Both the position numbers and the translations under genes were made by a program. This document shows, piece by piece, positions 8,847 through 18,200 of a stretch of DNA of 64,000 nucleotides (positions within the stretch are counted from its first letter, which is position 1; each line of letters opens with the position of its first letter). The notes beneath the pieces are model-generated. The model saw nothing but the letters and a program-made list of their open reading frames with translations, had not been told where the DNA came from and did no database searches. Source of the DNA: Litoreibacter meonggei (GTDB lineage Bacteria > Pseudomonadota > Alphaproteobacteria > Rhodobacterales > Rhodobacteraceae); the NCBI RefSeq assembly GCF_003663885.1, contig NZ_RCCE01000002.1:496001-560000 (forward strand), read 5' to 3'.

Positions 8847-10600
8847 TGACGCAAGCCTTCCTTGGTGTAGAGAATTCGCTGACAGGCCGCCGCTGGGTGG
8901 GCCTGTCAGTTGAACAGGAACGCCAAGCGGAGACTATGGCCCAACAAACAGAGCTTCCCCGTCCGCTCTGCGCGACACTGGCACGCCTTGGGGTGCCGGT
9001 TGAAGAGGCCGAGGGCTACTTGGCCCCTGCCCTGCGCGACCTGCTGCCGGACCCATCGATGTTGAAAGACATGGATACTGCGGCTGATCGCTTGGCTGTC
9101 GCAGTCCGCAATCACGAAAAGATCGCCGTATTTGCGGATTATGACGTGGACGGAGGGTCCTCCGCCGCGCTGTTGATCTGCTGGTTGCGTGAGATGGGTT
9201 TGCCCGCGACGCTCTATATTCCCGACCGCATCGACGAGGGCTACGGCCCCAACGCGCCCGCGATGGCCGGGTTGGCCGCAGATCACGATCTGATCCTATG
9301 CGTCGATTGCGGAACCTTGTCCCATGACGCCTTGGCGGCAGCAATCGGTGCGGACGTGATCGTTCTGGACCATCATTTGGGCGGCGAGACCCTTCCCCCA
9401 GCGCTGGCCGTGGTAAACCCGAACAGGCAGGACGAGGACGGCACGCTTGCGCATCTCTGCGCCGCTGGTGTGGTGTTCCTGCTGCTGGTCGCCGTGAACC
9501 GCGTGATGCGGGGCGAGCGTGATGTGCCAAACCTGATGGCGATGCTGGATCTGGTGGCACTTGCGACCGTCGCCGATGTCGCCCCGTTGGTCGGGGTGAA
9601 CCGCGCCTTGGTGCGGCAGGGCCTGAAGGTAATGGCTGCGCGCCAGCGCGTGGGCCTTCGGGTGTTGTCTGACGTGGCGCGGATGGACACGGCGCCGACC
9701 TCGTATCATCTGGGCTTCCTGCTTGGACCACGGATTAACGCAGGCGGGCGCATTGGCGCGCCGGATCTTGGCGCGCGGCTTTTGTCGACAGATCAAGAGC
9801 ACGAGGCGCAAGCCTTGGCTGAACGTCTGGACACCCTCAATACCGAACGCCGCGAAATCGAAGCAGCCGTGCGTGAGGCTGCTCTACTACAAGCCGAGGA
9901 GCGCGGGTTGGACGCACCGCTGGTCTGGGCTGCGGGCGAAGGCTGGCATCCTGGTGTCGTCGGCATCGTGGCGGCTCGTTTGAAGGAGGCCAGTAACCGA
10001 CCCGCTGTCGTCATCGGGCTGGAGGGCGACGAAGGCAAAGGATCCGCACGTTCCGTGACCGGCATCGACCTCGGCGCGCAAATCCAGAAGCTGGCCGCCG
10101 AGGGCCTGCTGATCAAAGGCGGCGGGCACAAAATGGCTGCTGGCCTGACGGTCGCCCGTGACAAGTTGGAACCCGCGATGGCGCGGCTAACAGAGATGAT
10201 GGAAAAACAAGGCGCCGGTTTGCTTGGACCGTCCGATCTACGGCTGGACGGGATCATTATGTCCGGCGCGGCATCGGTCGAGCTGATCGAATTGATCGAG
10301 CAAGCAGGCCCATTTGGCGCAGGCGCTGCGGGACCACGGTTTGTCTTCCCGGACCAACGCATTTTGTTCACCAAACCTGTCGGTGAGGGACATCTGAAAA
10401 TCAGCTTTGGCGAGGGCGGGCCTGAGAAGATGGATGCGATCGCGTTCGGCGCGTTCAACTCCGATCTGGGACCGACTCTAGAGGCCCATGCAGGACGGCG
10501 ATTCCATTTGGCTGGACGGGTCGAAATCAACAGCTGGCAGGGTCGGCGCTCGGCGCAGCTGCGTTTGGAAGATGCGGCACTGATACAAGCTCCGGCCTAA
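8846..10600 (+). CDS. recJ: Single-stranded-DNA-specific exonuclease RecJ
   Basis: A 584-residue 5'-3' ssDNA exonuclease for recombination and mismatch repair. Motif I DYDVDG is at residues 98-103 (FADYDVDGGSSAAL), the DHH motif is in IVLDHHLGGE, and the DHHA1 region is seen as GGGHKMAAGLTVA. LGFLLGPRINAGGRIGAPDLG is a conserved RecJ block. The C-terminal ~100 residues form the usual OB-like domain. It follows glpX with a one-base overlap, an arrangement shared by many Rhodobacteraceae. Confidence 0.96.
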   Translation: MTQAFLGVENSLTGRRWVGLSVEQERQAETMAQQTELPRPLCATLARLGVPVEEAEGYLAPALRDLLPDPSMLKDMDTAADRLAVAVRNHEKIAVFADYDVDGGSSAALLICWLREMGLPATLYIPDRIDEGYGPNAPAMAGLAADHDLILCVDCGTLSHDALAAAIGADVIVLDHHLGGETLPPALAVVNPNRQDEDGTLAHLCAAGVVFLLLVAVNRVMRGERDVPNLMAMLDLVALATVADVAPLVGVNRALVRQGLKVMAARQRVGLRVLSDVARMDTAPTSYHLGFLLGPRINAGGRIGAPDLGARLLSTDQEHEAQALAERLDTLNTERREIEAAVREAALLQAEERGLDAPLVWAAGEGWHPGVVGIVAARLKEASNRPAVVIGLEGDEGKGSARSVTGIDLGAQIQKLAAEGLLIKGGGHKMAAGLTVARDKLEPAMARLTEMMEKQGAGLLGPSDLRLDGIIMSGAASVELIELIEQAGPFGAGAAGPRFVFPDQRILFTKPVGEGHLKISFGEGGPEKMDAIAFGAFNSDLGPTLEAHAGRRFHLAGRVEINSWQGRRSAQLRLEDAALIQAPA

Positions 10601-10656
10601 CAGCCCCTGGTTTCAAGGCTTCGTGAAACTTTCCACACTGCGTCGACATTTTCCTC

Positions 10657-10685
10657 TTGCCAGCGCCCCGCGCCTTGCCTAAATA
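10657..10685 (+). promoter_or_regulatory. Sigma-70-type promoter of tRNA-Glu
   Basis: TTGCCA and TAAATA are separated by 17 bases and end 18 bases before the mature tRNA. This is the best -35/-10 pair in the 103-base gap between recJ and the tRNA gene. Confidence 0.6.
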
Positions 10686-10703
10686 GCCCCTCACGATCCC
10701 GGT

Positions 10704-10778
10704 GCTCCCTTCGTCTATCGGTTAGGACGCCAGGTTTTCAACCTGGAAAGAGGGGTTCGATTCCCCTAGGGAGTACCA
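10704..10778 (+). tRNA. tRNA-Glu (UUC anticodon)
   Basis: A complete cloverleaf with encoded CCA. The acceptor arm GCTCCCT pairs with AGGGAGT (one G-U), the D arm contains GGTTAGGA, the anticodon loop TTTTCAA carries TTC with stem CCAGG/CCTGG, and the T arm is AGGGG-TTCGATT-CCCCT. Its sequence is close to the standard bacterial tRNA-Glu. Confidence 0.97.
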
Positions 10779-10832
10779 CTTTCGTTTCCCCAAAACGGAA
10801 CAACGCTGAATTCATGCGGTTAATTGCTTTGC

Positions 10833-11942
10833 TCAGTTAACAGCATCGAACAGTTCAGGGCTAAACACTGTATGGCGTGCCCGCCCCTGATCCTTTGATG
10901 TATAGAGCGCACGGTCAGCATCATTCAGCATGCGGTCCGCAGCGGGGGCGCTGTAAAAGCTCGACAATGTCGTCCCGATGCTGGCCGAGATTCGGCAGAG
11001 ATCGCCGTCATATAAGATCGGCTCTTCAAGCCGGGAGATTATCCGCCACGCGATACCCTCCAAAACCGTTAAATCAATGGCGCCGTTAAAGATGAGGACG
11101 AATTCATCCCCGCCAACCCGCGCCACAAGATCGCTTGCGCGGGTCTCGTCTTGCAGCACACCGGCGACGACTTTTAAAACATGGTCCCCCGCCCCGTGCC
11201 CAAATGTGTCGTTGACCTGTTTGAAATGGTCCAAATCCAAATGCATCAGGCCGAACGGTTCCCCCGACGCTTCGAGGTGACGCAGCAAACTGTCCATGCT
11301 GCGCCGGTTCTGAAGCCCGGTAAGCGTATCCGTATAGGCTTGTTGTTCGGCCTCAACCCGCGCACCTTCCAGCCGCGAATTGAGCCGTTTTGACTCCTCT
11401 AAGGCAATTGATTTGGCCTCGATCAGGTAAAGCATGTCGACAGTAGGATCGGCGGGCGCGAAATCTGCGCTGCTCAGGTTATAGCGCTGAACAGCTTCAA
11501 CGACATTGACCCCAAGGGACAGGTTTAGCAACGCACCTTGGGGGGCGTTCATCACGCCCGGCGCTATCGGCCGCAACACCGGCCATGCCTCACCCGTGAC
11601 GCGCCTATCAGGCAGCAAAGGGTGACGCGCGGACAATGGGACGAATAGCCCCTTCATACCCAGCCTATGCCCATAGCGAAACTTGGTCCGAACCAAGCAA
11701 CTTCCATGTTCCAGAAGGTCGCTGAATTCCAGAATATGAAGCGGTCGCTTTATCTCGAAGACTTCCAGCAGCCGTTTTCCGATCAGGGTTTCGTCCGGTC
11801 GCAGCTTGGCCAATGTGGGCCCTGCTGACATGATGTGGCCAGTGGATGAGACGTGCATATGCATCGGCATCAAGGCCCCGAGCGCATCAGGGGCAATCGG
11901 GACATACTGTGCAGGCACCGGATGCACGAAATCACCGCTCAT
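10833..11942 (-). CDS. HNOBA-GGDEF diguanylate cyclase
   Basis: A 369-residue predicted c-di-GMP synthase. Residues ~20-185 resemble the haem-NO-binding-associated (HNOBA) PAS-like domain and end in a helical linker (IEAKSIALEESKRLNSRLEGARVEAEQQAYTD). The GGDEF domain follows, with an intact GGDEF at 277-281 and an RASD product-inhibition site at 268-271, exactly five residues before it, so catalysis and feedback control are both likely. Its start overlaps the end of the H-NOX gene by four bases, so the pair forms one unit in which the H-NOX would control the cyclase. Confidence 0.92.
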   Translation of the reverse strand: MSGDFVHPVPAQYVPIAPDALGALMPMHMHVSSTGHIMSAGPTLAKLRPDETLIGKRLLEVFEIKRPLHILEFSDLLEHGSCLVRTKFRYGHRLGMKGLFVPLSARHPLLPDRRVTGEAWPVLRPIAPGVMNAPQGALLNLSLGVNVVEAVQRYNLSSADFAPADPTVDMLYLIEAKSIALEESKRLNSRLEGARVEAEQQAYTDTLTGLQNRRSMDSLLRHLEASGEPFGLMHLDLDHFKQVNDTFGHGAGDHVLKVVAGVLQDETRASDLVARVGGDEFVLIFNGAIDLTVLEGIAWRIISRLEEPILYDGDLCRISASIGTTLSSFYSAPAADRMLNDADRALYTSKDQGRARHTVFSPELFDAVN

Positions 11943-12541
11943 GTTGCGGTGTCCTCCGTCACCAAGCCGAAGCCACGATCCGCAGCGAATTCCGCCTCGA
12001 ACAACTCCACCATGACACGCTCAATCACCTCAACGCCCAATGCAGAGCGTTCGAGGTCCAGCACGACAAGTGCCCCATAGTCGTCGGCCATCGCCCGCAG
12101 AATGCCCAGAAGCACCGCCCCGAATCCCGGCCGGTCAAACTTCACCAATACGCTGAACGAGGTGCCGGAATGCGCCTCGACTTCCAGTTGGGGGAGACCC
12201 AGATCAGGCAGGGCCAGTTTGACCCGATCATGAAGATCATCAAGCGACAGGAGAAATTCTTCAAATGATGTGCCACCAAAGCGCAGCAACCTGCGCACCG
12301 TCTCCATACGTTTGTGGGTGACCAGATAGGCGCCTACATCCTCCAGCACCTGCGTCGGCGTCTTCTCAAGTTGATCCGAAAGCGCCAGAAGAACATCGTC
12401 TAGATGATCGTCAGGATAGGGTAGCATCGCTTCATATTCATATAGCTGGTGACCGGCCTCCGCGACCACCTTGTCCCAGAGCGCATCCCCATAGATGTCC
12501 TGCGCAAAACACTGCAACGCGCGATGAACCAAGCCGTACAT
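11939..12541 (-). CDS. H-NOX haem NO-binding sensor with altered YxSxR motif
   Basis: A 200-residue haem-nitric oxide/oxygen binding protein. It begins MYGLVHRALQCFAQDIYGDALWDKVV, the canonical H-NOX N terminus, and keeps the proximal haem histidine as H104 in LDDLHDRV and the haem-distorting proline as P117. The haem-propionate YxSxR motif, expected at 133/135/137 from the same offset, reads V133-F135-R137, so only the arginine remains. The C-terminal ~20 residues are an extension. It precedes the GGDEF gene with an ATGA overlap. The 242-base gap upstream to 12784 holds no convincing gene. Haem binding should be tested, given the motif loss. Confidence 0.9.
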   Translation of the reverse strand: MYGLVHRALQCFAQDIYGDALWDKVVAEAGHQLYEYEAMLPYPDDHLDDVLLALSDQLEKTPTQVLEDVGAYLVTHKRMETVRRLLRFGGTSFEEFLLSLDDLHDRVKLALPDLGLPQLEVEAHSGTSFSVLVKFDRPGFGAVLLGILRAMADDYGALVVLDLERSALGVEVIERVMVELFEAEFAADRGFGLVTEDTAT

Positions 12542-12783
12542 GTGATGCCTTTTCTCAACCCTGAAAACACATCTGCCGCAAAACGGTTAAAGAAACGCCA
12601 AGAAAAGGTTTCGGGATATCTAAGGTTGGAGATGTTAGCAAACCTTGGACGCCTGCATAGAGCCCGTTCTAGAAACCTGATGTTCTTGCTGCAGCCGTTG
12701 CACCTAAATGCTGCGTCAACAGAAGCTGCGCCCGCACCAGTCCGCCTTGCTGACTTTGGCTGCCCCTAGCATAGCACCAAACG

Positions 12784-14340
12784 TCAAAAGTCCGTCGGCA
12801 CCCCACCTTCGGATTTCCGGCGGGCCACGAAATCCGCCAGCTCATCGCGGATGGCAATGTCTATAGGCGGGGCCTCGAACTCTGCGATGATGCCCTTATA
12901 CATCTCGTGCGCCCGCTCCGCCGTCCAAACGCCACCATTCAAATCCCACGCCTCGTAATTGGACCAGTCGGAAATCAGCGGCGAGTAGAACGCATCCTCA
13001 TACCGGTCCTGCGTGTGCTGGCAGCCGAAGTAATGCCCGTTCGGGCCAACCTCGCGGATCGCGTCCAGTGCAATGTCGTCAGGCGTCGTAGCGTAGGTGG
13101 CAGGCTCCATATACCGTTGAATTTGCTGGATAACATCGCAATCCATGATGAACTTCTCGGGGCTGGCGATCAGACCGCCCTCCAGCCAGCCCGCCGCGTG
13201 GTAGACGACGTTTGTGCCAGACTGCACGGCGGCCCACAGGGAATTCGACGTCTCCCACATCGCCTGCCCGTCCGGAACGTTCGCGGCGCACACGCCGGAC
13301 GAGCGGATCGGCAGCCCGTAAAACCGCCCCATCTGCCCCGTCATCTGCGTCGCGCGCATGTATTCGGGTGTGCCAAACGCGGGCGCGCCAGTCTTCATAT
13401 CCACGTTCGACGTAAACGTCCCGATGGCACAAGGGGCACCCGGATTAACCACTTGCAGCAGCACAATCGCGGCCAGCCCTTCGGCCAGCGACAACGTCAC
13501 CGCGCCCGACATGGTCACGGGCGCCATGGCCCCCGCCAAGGTAAACGGCGTCACGATCACCGGCTGGTTGCGCCGCGCATGGATCATAGCGCCTTCCAGC
13601 ATCGGGAAATCGTGTTTCAATGGCGAGACCGAGTTGATGTTCGTATACATATGCGGCTTGGCATCGAACTCCTCGCGCGTCATGCCGCCCGCGATGCGCA
13701 CCATCTCCATCACGTCCTCCACCCGCTCCTTACCCAGCGAGTAGGCATGCACGACCTTGTCCGTCAGGGTCAGCTTTTCATACAGGCAGTCGAGGTGACG
13801 TTCGCGCGCGTGGATGTCGATAGGCTCCACCGGATAGCCGCCCGCGAAATGGATGCAGTTGAAGAACTGGGTGAGCTTGATGAACTCCTTATACCCCTCG
13901 AAATCGCCGGTGCGCTTGCCGCGCTTCAGATCCCACATATTGGGTGGCGAGGAGACGTTGCCGAACAGGATATGCTTGCCCCCCATCGGGATAGCACGGT
14001 CGGGATTGCGCGGGGTGATGGTAAACTCCGCTGGCGCATGGTCGAGCATTTCCATCACGAAATCCTCGCCCATTCGCACGTTGGTGCCATCGACCTTGCA
14101 GCCCGCGCCTTTCAGAATCTTGCACGCGTCAGGGTTCAGAAATTCAATGCCGATCTCGGACAGAATGCGCATCGCACCTTTGTGGATGGCCTGAACGCCG
14201 TCTTCGTCCAAAGGCTCCGTCGGCTTGTCGGTGTTGACCGGAATGCGCCACGGCATCTGCTCCGGCAGCTTGGAGGTCGTGCGCCTGGCGTTCCCCGCAC
14301 GGCCACCGCCGCGCTTACGTTTGATGGGTTCATCTGCCAT
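12784..14340 (-). CDS. MttB-family (trimethylamine methyltransferase-like) protein without pyrrolysine
   Basis: A 518-residue member of the MttB superfamily (COG5598). After a basic, disordered head (KRKRGGGRAGNARR) it carries the TIM-barrel blocks ILSEIGIEFLNPDACKILKGAGCKVDG, HILFGNVSSPPNMWD, PFTLAGAMAPVTMSGAVTLSLAEGLA and GTFTSNVDMKTGAPAFGTPE. Pyl-dependent MttB has an in-frame UAG; this frame is uninterrupted, so it belongs to the non-Pyl branch whose known members demethylate quaternary amines such as glycine betaine. No corrinoid carrier or activase gene is nearby. I start at 14340 (GGAGG 10 bases upstream), dropping 14 residues from the longest frame. The substrate is unknown. Confidence 0.88.
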   Translation of the reverse strand: MADEPIKRKRGGGRAGNARRTTSKLPEQMPWRIPVNTDKPTEPLDEDGVQAIHKGAMRILSEIGIEFLNPDACKILKGAGCKVDGTNVRMGEDFVMEMLDHAPAEFTITPRNPDRAIPMGGKHILFGNVSSPPNMWDLKRGKRTGDFEGYKEFIKLTQFFNCIHFAGGYPVEPIDIHARERHLDCLYEKLTLTDKVVHAYSLGKERVEDVMEMVRIAGGMTREEFDAKPHMYTNINSVSPLKHDFPMLEGAMIHARRNQPVIVTPFTLAGAMAPVTMSGAVTLSLAEGLAAIVLLQVVNPGAPCAIGTFTSNVDMKTGAPAFGTPEYMRATQMTGQMGRFYGLPIRSSGVCAANVPDGQAMWETSNSLWAAVQSGTNVVYHAAGWLEGGLIASPEKFIMDCDVIQQIQRYMEPATYATTPDDIALDAIREVGPNGHYFGCQHTQDRYEDAFYSPLISDWSNYEAWDLNGGVWTAERAHEMYKGIIAEFEAPPIDIAIRDELADFVARRKSEGGVPTDF

Positions 14341-14440
14341 GTCGCTGTGACCTCCGGTGTTAGCTGCCCACCCAGCTTGCACCGCGCCCCAAGGGCAGGT
14401 TTGGCGTTTACCGACGGGTTACGTCGCTTTTGGCGCAAGG

Positions 14441-15139
14441 CTACCGCGCGGCCAACCAGTGCGGGATGTCCGCGATGCTGTTCAAAACCACATCCGCATG
14501 CGGCTCCAGATCGGCGCGTCTCGCGGGGCCGGTCAGCACGCCCACGCAAATCATCCCCGCATTACGGCCCGCATGAAGGTCGTGCGTGCTGTCGCCCACC
14601 ATCGCCACCTCGGACGGGGCAAATCCGCAATGGTCCGAGAACGCCAGAAGCATCTCCGGCGCGGGTTTTCCACCAAAGCCGGAATCGAAGCCCAATATGC
14701 GCGCGAACCGCGTCTCAACCCCCAACGTGCGCATATGTGCATGGGCGGAGCTTTCGGCGTCGTTCGTCGCAATCCCCAACGGCAGCCCCATGGCATCGAA
14801 CCGGTCAAACAGTTCGGGCAGCGCACATGGGGTCACCAATTCGGCCTGCGCCGCTTTCTCGTTGCCATATTCCAGCAAGGCCTGCCGCTCCCAATGCGGA
14901 ACGAAGGGCAGCAACAGATCAATCACCACATCCGCAGTATCGGCAATCACCGGACTGTCGGGGTGGAAGGTTCTGGATGCCGCATTGAACCCGGCCGCAT
15001 CCGCCATGCGCGCGCTAAGTCCGGCGTCGCCCTGCGCCAGATCGTCAAAGAACCCGGCGGCCCATTGGCCCCACGTCGCGTCGAAATCCAGCAAGGTGCC
15101 GTCCTTGTCAAACAGCAAGCCTTTGATCTGCCCTGTCAT
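14441..15139 (-). CDS. HAD-family phosphatase, phosphoglycolate-phosphatase-like
   Basis: A 232-residue HAD hydrolase. Motif I is DKDGT (11-15, nucleophile D11, acid D13), motif II is T125 in IATND, motif III is K158 in GGKPAPEM, and motif IV is D183/D187 in GDSTHD. The helical cap sits at residues ~20-90. It resembles Gph-type phosphatases, but the substrate cannot be assigned. The frame extends far upstream; the ATG at 15139 with AGAGGAAC before it gives a normal N terminus. It is divergent from the RdhA fusion and lies downstream of no obvious partner. Confidence 0.88.
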   Translation of the reverse strand: MTGQIKGLLFDKDGTLLDFDATWGQWAAGFFDDLAQGDAGLSARMADAAGFNAASRTFHPDSPVIADTADVVIDLLLPFVPHWERQALLEYGNEKAAQAELVTPCALPELFDRFDAMGLPLGIATNDAESSAHAHMRTLGVETRFARILGFDSGFGGKPAPEMLLAFSDHCGFAPSEVAMVGDSTHDLHAGRNAGMICVGVLTGPARRADLEPHADVVLNSIADIPHWLAAR

Positions 15140-15178
15140 ATCCCGCCCGTTCCTCTCTTGACCCGCTATGAATGCTCC

Positions 15179-15253
15179 ATGACAGTGACGAGTATGAGCA
15201 ATGAGAACAAGCGCTATGCGCCGCGTGCCGGCAGAACCTTGAAGCAGCCCTGA
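15179..15253 (+). CDS. Possible 24-codon leader ORF of the rdhA fusion
   Basis: A short frame (starts MTVTSMSNENKRYAPRAGRT, ends LKQP) stops with TGA immediately followed by the ATG of the dehalogenase fusion. The dehalogenase ATG itself has no clear Shine-Dalgarno, so translation could be coupled to this leader. It might equally be chance coding in a 114-base gap. No family is recognised. Confidence 0.3.
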   Translation: MTVTSMSNENKRYAPRAGRTLKQP

Positions 15254-18200
15254 ATGACAAAACTCTTCTCCTACCGGAACCGCCCCGTCCATTTGGGACC
15301 TTACCCTTTGGAAAAATTGGAGCGGGTAGACAGCGCTGCATTGGATCATGTGCCCGCGATGGCGCATGTCAGCTTTCGACGGCCTGAAGACCCTTTGAGC
15401 ATCGTCAACGCGATGCAGGAGTATCAGGCGATGCTCGACGCCACCCGCGACGGGTTGGTGAAAAAAGAAATCGCCGAAATCCCGTCAGACCTGACGGAGC
15501 GGGCCAATCACCTCAAGGCCTTCGGCTACTACTGCGATGCGTCGATGGTCGGCACCTGCGAGATACCGCGCGAGGCATGGCTGGACACCCCACTGGTCAA
15601 CCCAGATGTAGACCGGCTGGCAGACAAACTGCGGACCTTGCAACCCAAAACCTTGGCCGCTGGCATCGACGTCATCATGGCTGGCCTGCGCGAAAGCATG
15701 CGCGCCCCGCCGCAAGCCTGCGACCACCACACTCACGCTCTGGTGTTCCTTTACGACATGCCCCGCGATCCAGAGCCGGACGAGGTCGGGTGCGACTGGA
15801 TCACCGACGCCCAAGACCACCGCACCTGCCTGCGCGGGATGGAGACGGCGGTGACCCTCGCCTCCTACATCCGCACTTTGGGCTTCGATGCGCGGGCGCA
15901 TTCGATGGCAGCGAGCGACGTGCATCTTGGCAAGCTTGCGGTGGCGTCGGGCCTGAACCATGCGGATGGCGCAAACCCGTTTCTGGGCAACCGCTACGGA
16001 TTGGCCGTGGTGACCACGACTTTGGCGATGACGGCAGACCGTCCGTTGGCCCCAAATGCCAAGCCCGGGCTGTCTTGGGCCATCGGCCTTTCCGGCCATA
16101 CGAAAAGCCGACGCTTTGCCGACGCTTTTCAGACACGCAAATTCCGCGACGGCCCGCACCCGTTCGAGACCCTCAAACGGGTCGAAAATCCGACCACCTA
16201 TATCGATAAACCCAACGTCGCCCGCGTCCCGAAGCGCGCCAACCTGTTCGCGCGCGGGCTGTTCGGCGACATGGGAAAAACGGTGCAAGAGGCCACGAAA
16301 AACGGCAACTATGTCCGCAAATCGGCGGCGGCATTTGCCTTCCGCCCGTCGCTTGGCGCGTTCGTTTTGCTACAAGACGGGGAGGCTTCCGAGGTCCACG
16401 AGTCTACACAAGACCCCGACCGCAACGCCGCCAATATCAAGGCCGCGCTCTACTGGCTGGGCGTCGATGCGGCAGGCCTAAGCGCCTGCCCTGATTGGGT
16501 TTATTACAGTCACGACGCAGCAGGCCAGCCGATCATGCCCTACCATTCCAACGCGATTTCCATGATCATCGACCAAGGCCACGAGACCATGGAAGGTGCC
16601 TCCGGCGACGACTGGATCGCCTGCGCGCAGTCGATGCGCGCCTACCTGCGGTTCTCGCTTCTGGGCGGTGTGCTGGCCGAGCACCTGCGCCGCCTCGGCT
16701 ACACCGCCCGCGTCCATTCTGTAATGGACGACGAGGTCCTGCACCCGCCCCTGCTGCTGCTCTCCGGTCTGGGCGAGGTTTCCCGCATCGGCGAAGTGAT
16801 CCTCAACCCCTTCCTCGGCCCCCGTCTGAAGTCCGGTGTCGTCACCACCAACATGCCGCTAACCCACGATAAACCAATAGATTTTGGACTTCAAAAATTC
16901 TGCGAAGCCTGCAACAAATGCGCCCGCGAATGCCCCTCCGGTGCTATCACCGCTGGCCCGAAACTGATGTTCAACGGCTACGAGATCTGGAAATCCGATA
17001 GCCAGAAATGCACCACCTACCGCGTTGCCCAAAAGAACGGCGCGATGTGCGGGCGCTGCATGAAAACCTGCCCGTGGAACCTTGAAGGCTTGTTCGCCGA
17101 AGCCCCCTTCCGCAAGCTGGCCATGACCCTGCCGCAAGCTGCCAAGGCCTTGGCAAAGCTGGATGATTTGGCGGGGCAAGGCGAAATCAACCCCGTCAAA
17201 AAGTGGTGGTGGGATCTGGAAATGGTCGACGACGGGGCCTACCGCCCCTCGGCCCATCCGGTGAACGCACGCGGGCTGCAAAAGGGTTTGGACCTGCGCT
17301 ACGAGGACCAGACGCTGGCCGTCTACCCCGCCCCCCTGGCCCCGCCGCCCTATGCCTATCCCTACCCGATGGACCGCGAGGCGGGCATCGCCGCCTACAA
17401 GGCGATGATCCCCGCACCCGAGCATAAAGCCCGCCGCGCCAAAGGGTTAGCGCCTGAGCATATCTACACCGCCGACCAGCAAGACAGCCCCGTCATGGGT
17501 GCGGTGATCTCGAAGGTTGAGCACATGACCGACACGATCACGAAATACGAGTTCGCAATGCCCGACGGCTCCGACATGCCCCCCGTGGCGGCTGGCGCGC
17601 ATATCGACGTGGTCGTCGCCCCCGAATTCCTGCGACAATATTCGCTGTCCGGTGACCCCGCCGACCGCTCCCGCTACCAGATCGCCGTGCTGCGCGAGGA
17701 TCACGGGCGCGGCGGTTCGCGCCTGATGCACCGCATTTTCGAGGAAGGACGGCGGGTGCATATCTCCAAGCCGATCAACCACTTTCCGCTGCATGAGGAT
17801 GCCAGTTTCACCTACCTCATGGGCGGCGGCATCGGTGTCACGCCGATGATCGCGATGGCCCATAGACTACACGCCATCGGCGCGGATTTTGCGCTGCACT
17901 ACTCCTGCTCGACGCGCAGCGGGGCGGGGTTCTTGGACGATCTGGCAAAGGTGCCATGGGCTGACAAGGTGCACCTGCATTTCTCCAACGAAGGCTCCCG
18001 CTGCGACCTCGCCAACACGCTGAAACACCGCACCGGCGCGCATGTCTACACCTGCGGGCCGGAGGTCTACATGGCCGCCGTCATGGACGCAGCGCAGGCG
18101 AACGGTTTCCCAGAAGAGGCACAGCATCTGGAGTTTTTCTCGGTCCCCGAGCAGCCCGACTACGTGAACCACGCCTTCACCCTGCGGCTTGCCAGCACCA

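Noticed and set aside
12449-12769. 106-codon plus-strand frame in and beyond the H-NOX 5' region
   Set aside because: Half is antisense to H-NOX, and the rest lacks a ribosome site and protein-like periodicity.
12907-14988. 693-codon open frame on the plus strand over the MttB gene and HAD gene
   Set aside because: It spans two real genes in antisense, is Arg/His-rich and has no domain or ribosome site.
15158-15186. TTGACC as a -35 box for the dehalogenase fusion
   Set aside because: No acceptable -10 hexamer exists at 16-18 bases downstream.
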